A stretch of 6,601 bases of DNA from Clostridia bacterium. GTDB taxonomy: Bacteria > Bacillota_E > RBS10-35 > JAJYVN01. The stretch is from assembly GCA_027335545.1 (NCBI GenBank), contig DAHWHV010000417.1, positions 1 through 6,601 of the forward strand, read 5' to 3'. Positions 4,570-6,601 of the stretch are shown piece by piece. The notes beneath the pieces were generated by a model that saw nothing but the letters and a program-made list of their open reading frames with translations, was not told the origin of the DNA and ran no database searches. How positions within the stretch are numbered: position 1 is the stretch's first letter; every line of letters begins with the position of its first letter. The translations under genes and the position numbers were made by a program.

Positions 4570-6601
4570 CTACCCCGCCCCACCTGGCAGGGTGAACCCG
4601 AAGAAATTCGTGATCCCGCGCAGGAAGCCGGGACGTCGGCACATCTGCGTCGGCGGGGCCAGACGCCCATCCAGCGGGAGGAACTGCCGCCAGTTCCTCG
4701 TCCCAGCCTCCCTGGCGATGCCCTTGGCCCAGGTGGGGCCGTAGCCGGAGGGCACCCGGAGGAAGGTTTCGGTGACGGCGGGCCCCCCGGGGCAACCGGC
4801 CCGCCACAGCGCGCCGTTGTTGTTCGCGGGGACCTTGCGCTGGACCCACAGCGGGCTGATCTTGGTCGGCTGCGTCCCGGCGACGAACCACTCCATGCGC
4901 GTATACCGGCTGGGGGTCAGGGGCCCCGGCTTGGCCACCTGCCAGGGAGGCGCCATGATGTCGATGGGGGCCTCGACGATCCCCTTCGGCCTGGCGAAAT
5001 GGACCGGCTGGTGGCCCTGCACGGCCGCCTTCATCGCGGCCTGGAGGATGGGGCCGGCGTACGTGCCGCCGTAGAGGTTGGTGTTCTTCTGGGGTATGTC
5101 CTGACCGATCCAGACGGCCCCGGTGTACAGTGGGGTGTAGCCGACATACCAGGCCTGCCGGTCGGAGTTGGTCGTACCCGTCTTGGCCGCCATCGGCCAG
5201 CCCGGCACGTTGTCCTGGACCTGGGCGTCGTAGCCGGTCCCCCAGTTGGAATCGTAGCGGCCACTGGTCACATCCCAGCCCGTGTTGGGCTGGGGGGTGT
5301 CGACCGCCTCCAGCATCTTGGTCATCACGTAGGCGATGCGCGGGTTGAGCACGGCCTTCTTCTGCACATGGTTTTGTACGAGCACGCGGCCGTCGGGCGC
5401 CACCACCTTGATGATGAACCGCGGCGTGACGCGGCTCCCGCCGTTGGCGATGGTGGAGTAGGCGTCCGCCATCTCCAGCGGGGTGCAGCACCCCACCGTC
5501 CCGCCCAGGGCCACCGACAGGTGGTCGTTGTTGCGCAGGGTCAGGGTGTTGAGACCGAGCCGCTCCGCCGTGCGCACGCCCGTGGCGATCCCCACGCGGT
5601 GCAGCAGCTGGACCGCGATCACGTTGACCGAACGGCGCAGCGCCTCCGTCAGGGTGGTGAGTCCGTAGTAGAGGTGGTCGTAGTTGGTGGGCAGGTACGG
5701 GGCCTGTCCCGGCCCCATGGGGTAGGAGATGGCGACGTCGTTGACGACGCTGCCCGCCGTCAGCCCGGACTGCAGGGCGGGGATGTAGTCGACCAAGGGC
5801 TTGATGGCGCTACCCGTCTGCTGCTGGGACTGCGTGGCCCGATTGAAGCCGAGCATCACCGTGTGCTGGCGGCCACCGATCACCGCCAGGACATCCCCGT
5901 TGCGCTGGTTCATGATCACGGCGGCGGCCTGCATGGGGTTGGGCACCGGCCGCCCGTGGACCGTGGCGGGGAAGGCGCGGTTGAGTTCCGCGGTCACGGC
6001 CTGCTGGGCGGCAGCGTATACCTTCGGATCCAGCGTGGTGTAGATGCGGAGGCCGCCGCTGGTGACCTGCTGGGGCGTCAGGTGGTCCTGCTGCTCCAGT
6101 TGGGTGATCACGGTGTCCACGAACCACGGGTACTTGTAGGTGAGCCCGCCGCTGGCCCCGCCGGCGCTCGCCACCGGGCCGCCGGCCCCGCGGGCCAGGC
6201 CGAGCGGGGCCGCCTCGGCCGTCCGCGCCTGGGCCTGGCTGATGTACCCCTGCTGCGCCATGAGCGCCAGCACCGTATTGCGCCGCTGCGTCGCCGCGCG
6301 CGGATGCACGACGGGGTCGTAGCCGCTGGGCGCCTGGGGCAGGCCGGCCAGCAGGGCGGCCTGGGTGAGGGTGAGGTGGGAGACAGACGTGCCGAAGTAG
6401 GTCTCGGCGGCCGCCTGGACACCGTAGGCGTGTTGGCCCAGAAAGATCTCATTGAGATACATGTCCAGGATCTGCGCCTTGCTGTAGCGGTGCGCCAACT
6501 CCAGGGCAAGGATGGCCTCTTTGACCTTGCGGGTCAGCGTGTCGCGCGAGCTGAGATACAGGTTCTTGGCCAACTGCTGGGTGATGGTGCTGCCGCCCTG
6601 C
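4570..6601 (-). CDS. Class A penicillin-binding protein (transglycosylase/transpeptidase), 5' end outside window
   Basis: A membrane-anchored peptidoglycan synthase: GT51 polymerises lipid II and the transpeptidase cross-links stem peptides outside the membrane. The N-terminus, including the membrane anchor and the catalytic-Glu motif, lies beyond the right edge. The first visible residues QGGSTITQQLAKN are a core GT51 motif. RKVKEAILALELAHRYSKAQ and MYLNEIFLGQHAYGVQAAA follow, then LTLTQAALLAGLPQAP. A linker carries a Gly/Ala-rich insert (6142-6198). The transpeptidase has all three active-site motifs: SAIK with the acyl-enzyme Ser (near 5811), SVN (near 5625-5633), and KTGT (near 5173-5184). 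The C-terminal extension of about 130 residues ends FGFTLPGGAG. A TTG at 6573 is inside the GT51 motif and is not a real start. The visible part is 676 residues; full members are usually 700-900. Transcription converges on the PLP-enzyme gene with a shared hairpin between. A beta-lactam target by family knowledge. Confidence 0.97.
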   Translation of the reverse strand, partial: QGGSTITQQLAKNLYLSSRDTLTRKVKEAILALELAHRYSKAQILDMYLNEIFLGQHAYGVQAAAETYFGTSVSHLTLTQAALLAGLPQAPSGYDPVVHPRAATQRRNTVLALMAQQGYISQAQARTAEAAPLGLARGAGGPVASAGGASGGLTYKYPWFVDTVITQLEQQDHLTPQQVTSGGLRIYTTLDPKVYAAAQQAVTAELNRAFPATVHGRPVPNPMQAAAVIMNQRNGDVLAVIGGRQHTVMLGFNRATQSQQQTGSAIKPLVDYIPALQSGLTAGSVVNDVAISYPMGPGQAPYLPTNYDHLYYGLTTLTEALRRSVNVIAVQLLHRVGIATGVRTAERLGLNTLTLRNNDHLSVALGGTVGCCTPLEMADAYSTIANGGSRVTPRFIIKVVAPDGRVLVQNHVQKKAVLNPRIAYVMTKMLEAVDTPQPNTGWDVTSGRYDSNWGTGYDAQVQDNVPGWPMAAKTGTTNSDRQAWYVGYTPLYTGAVWIGQDIPQKNTNLYGGTYAGPILQAAMKAAVQGHQPVHFARPKGIVEAPIDIMAPPWQVAKPGPLTPSRYTRMEWFVAGTQPTKISPLWVQRKVPANNNGALWRAGCPGGPAVTETFLRVPSGYGPTWAKGIAREAGTRNWRQFLPLDGRLAPPTQMCRRPGFLRGITNFFGFTLPGGAG

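Noticed and set aside
4512..4572. GTCCTA direct repeats flanking the hairpin as a target-site duplication
   Set aside because: Only 6 bp, the enclosed 49 bp are an ordinary terminator-like stem, and the right copy overlaps the penicillin-binding protein stop codon; chance is adequate.
1962..4595. Very long plus-strand open frame (877 codons)
   Set aside because: Pro/Arg/Gly-rich translation without domains, running over the methyltransferase and PLP-enzyme genes in other frames; a shadow caused by high GC and few stop codons.
6571..6573. TTG as start of the penicillin-binding protein
   Set aside because: It falls inside the conserved GT51 motif QGGSTITQQLAKN, so the gene must continue beyond the window edge.

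Overview
The window is very GC-rich, with third codon positions almost entirely G or C in the clear coding regions. It carries four protein-coding genes and one AT-poorer divergent intergenic region. A class A penicillin-binding protein with monoderm-like GT51 and transpeptidase motifs, purine-rich Shine-Dalgarno (SD) sites and GTG starts suggest a high-GC Gram-positive-type bacterium. A GC-rich Bacillota lineage such as the Sulfobacillus/Thermaerobacter/Symbiobacterium kind, or an actinomycete, would fit. This placement is inference; there is no rRNA or other marker in the window.

Layout, left to right. (1) A minus-strand unit: a methyltransferase-domain protein (stop at 847; preferred start GTG 2496) is followed 84 nt later by a small OmpR/PhoB-type regulator with a degenerate receiver domain (762 down to 82). 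Hairpins sit just after the stop codon of each. (2) A divergent region, about 2497-3198, with no convincing gene of its own. It contains an ATG with a strong SD in a frame different from the methyltransferase, a hairpin over that SD, a 16-bp tandem repeat, and several strong inverted repeats on the side of the plus-strand gene. (3) A plus-strand class V aminotransferase-fold PLP enzyme (3199-4422). (4) A convergent minus-strand class A penicillin-binding protein whose 5' end lies beyond the right edge (4570-6601). A long GC hairpin lies between the two convergent stops.

The methyltransferase and regulator probably form one transcription unit, because they share a strand and have a short gap. 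The PLP enzyme is transcribed divergently and could share regulation through the central intergenic region. The penicillin-binding protein is a housekeeping cell-wall gene with no evident functional link. No defence system, mobile element, CRISPR array, tRNA or rRNA was recognised. The least ordinary parts are the winged-helix-plus-methyltransferase protein with its non-phosphorylatable-looking regulator partner, and the repeat- and hairpin-rich divergent control region. No established function is known to me for this gene pair.
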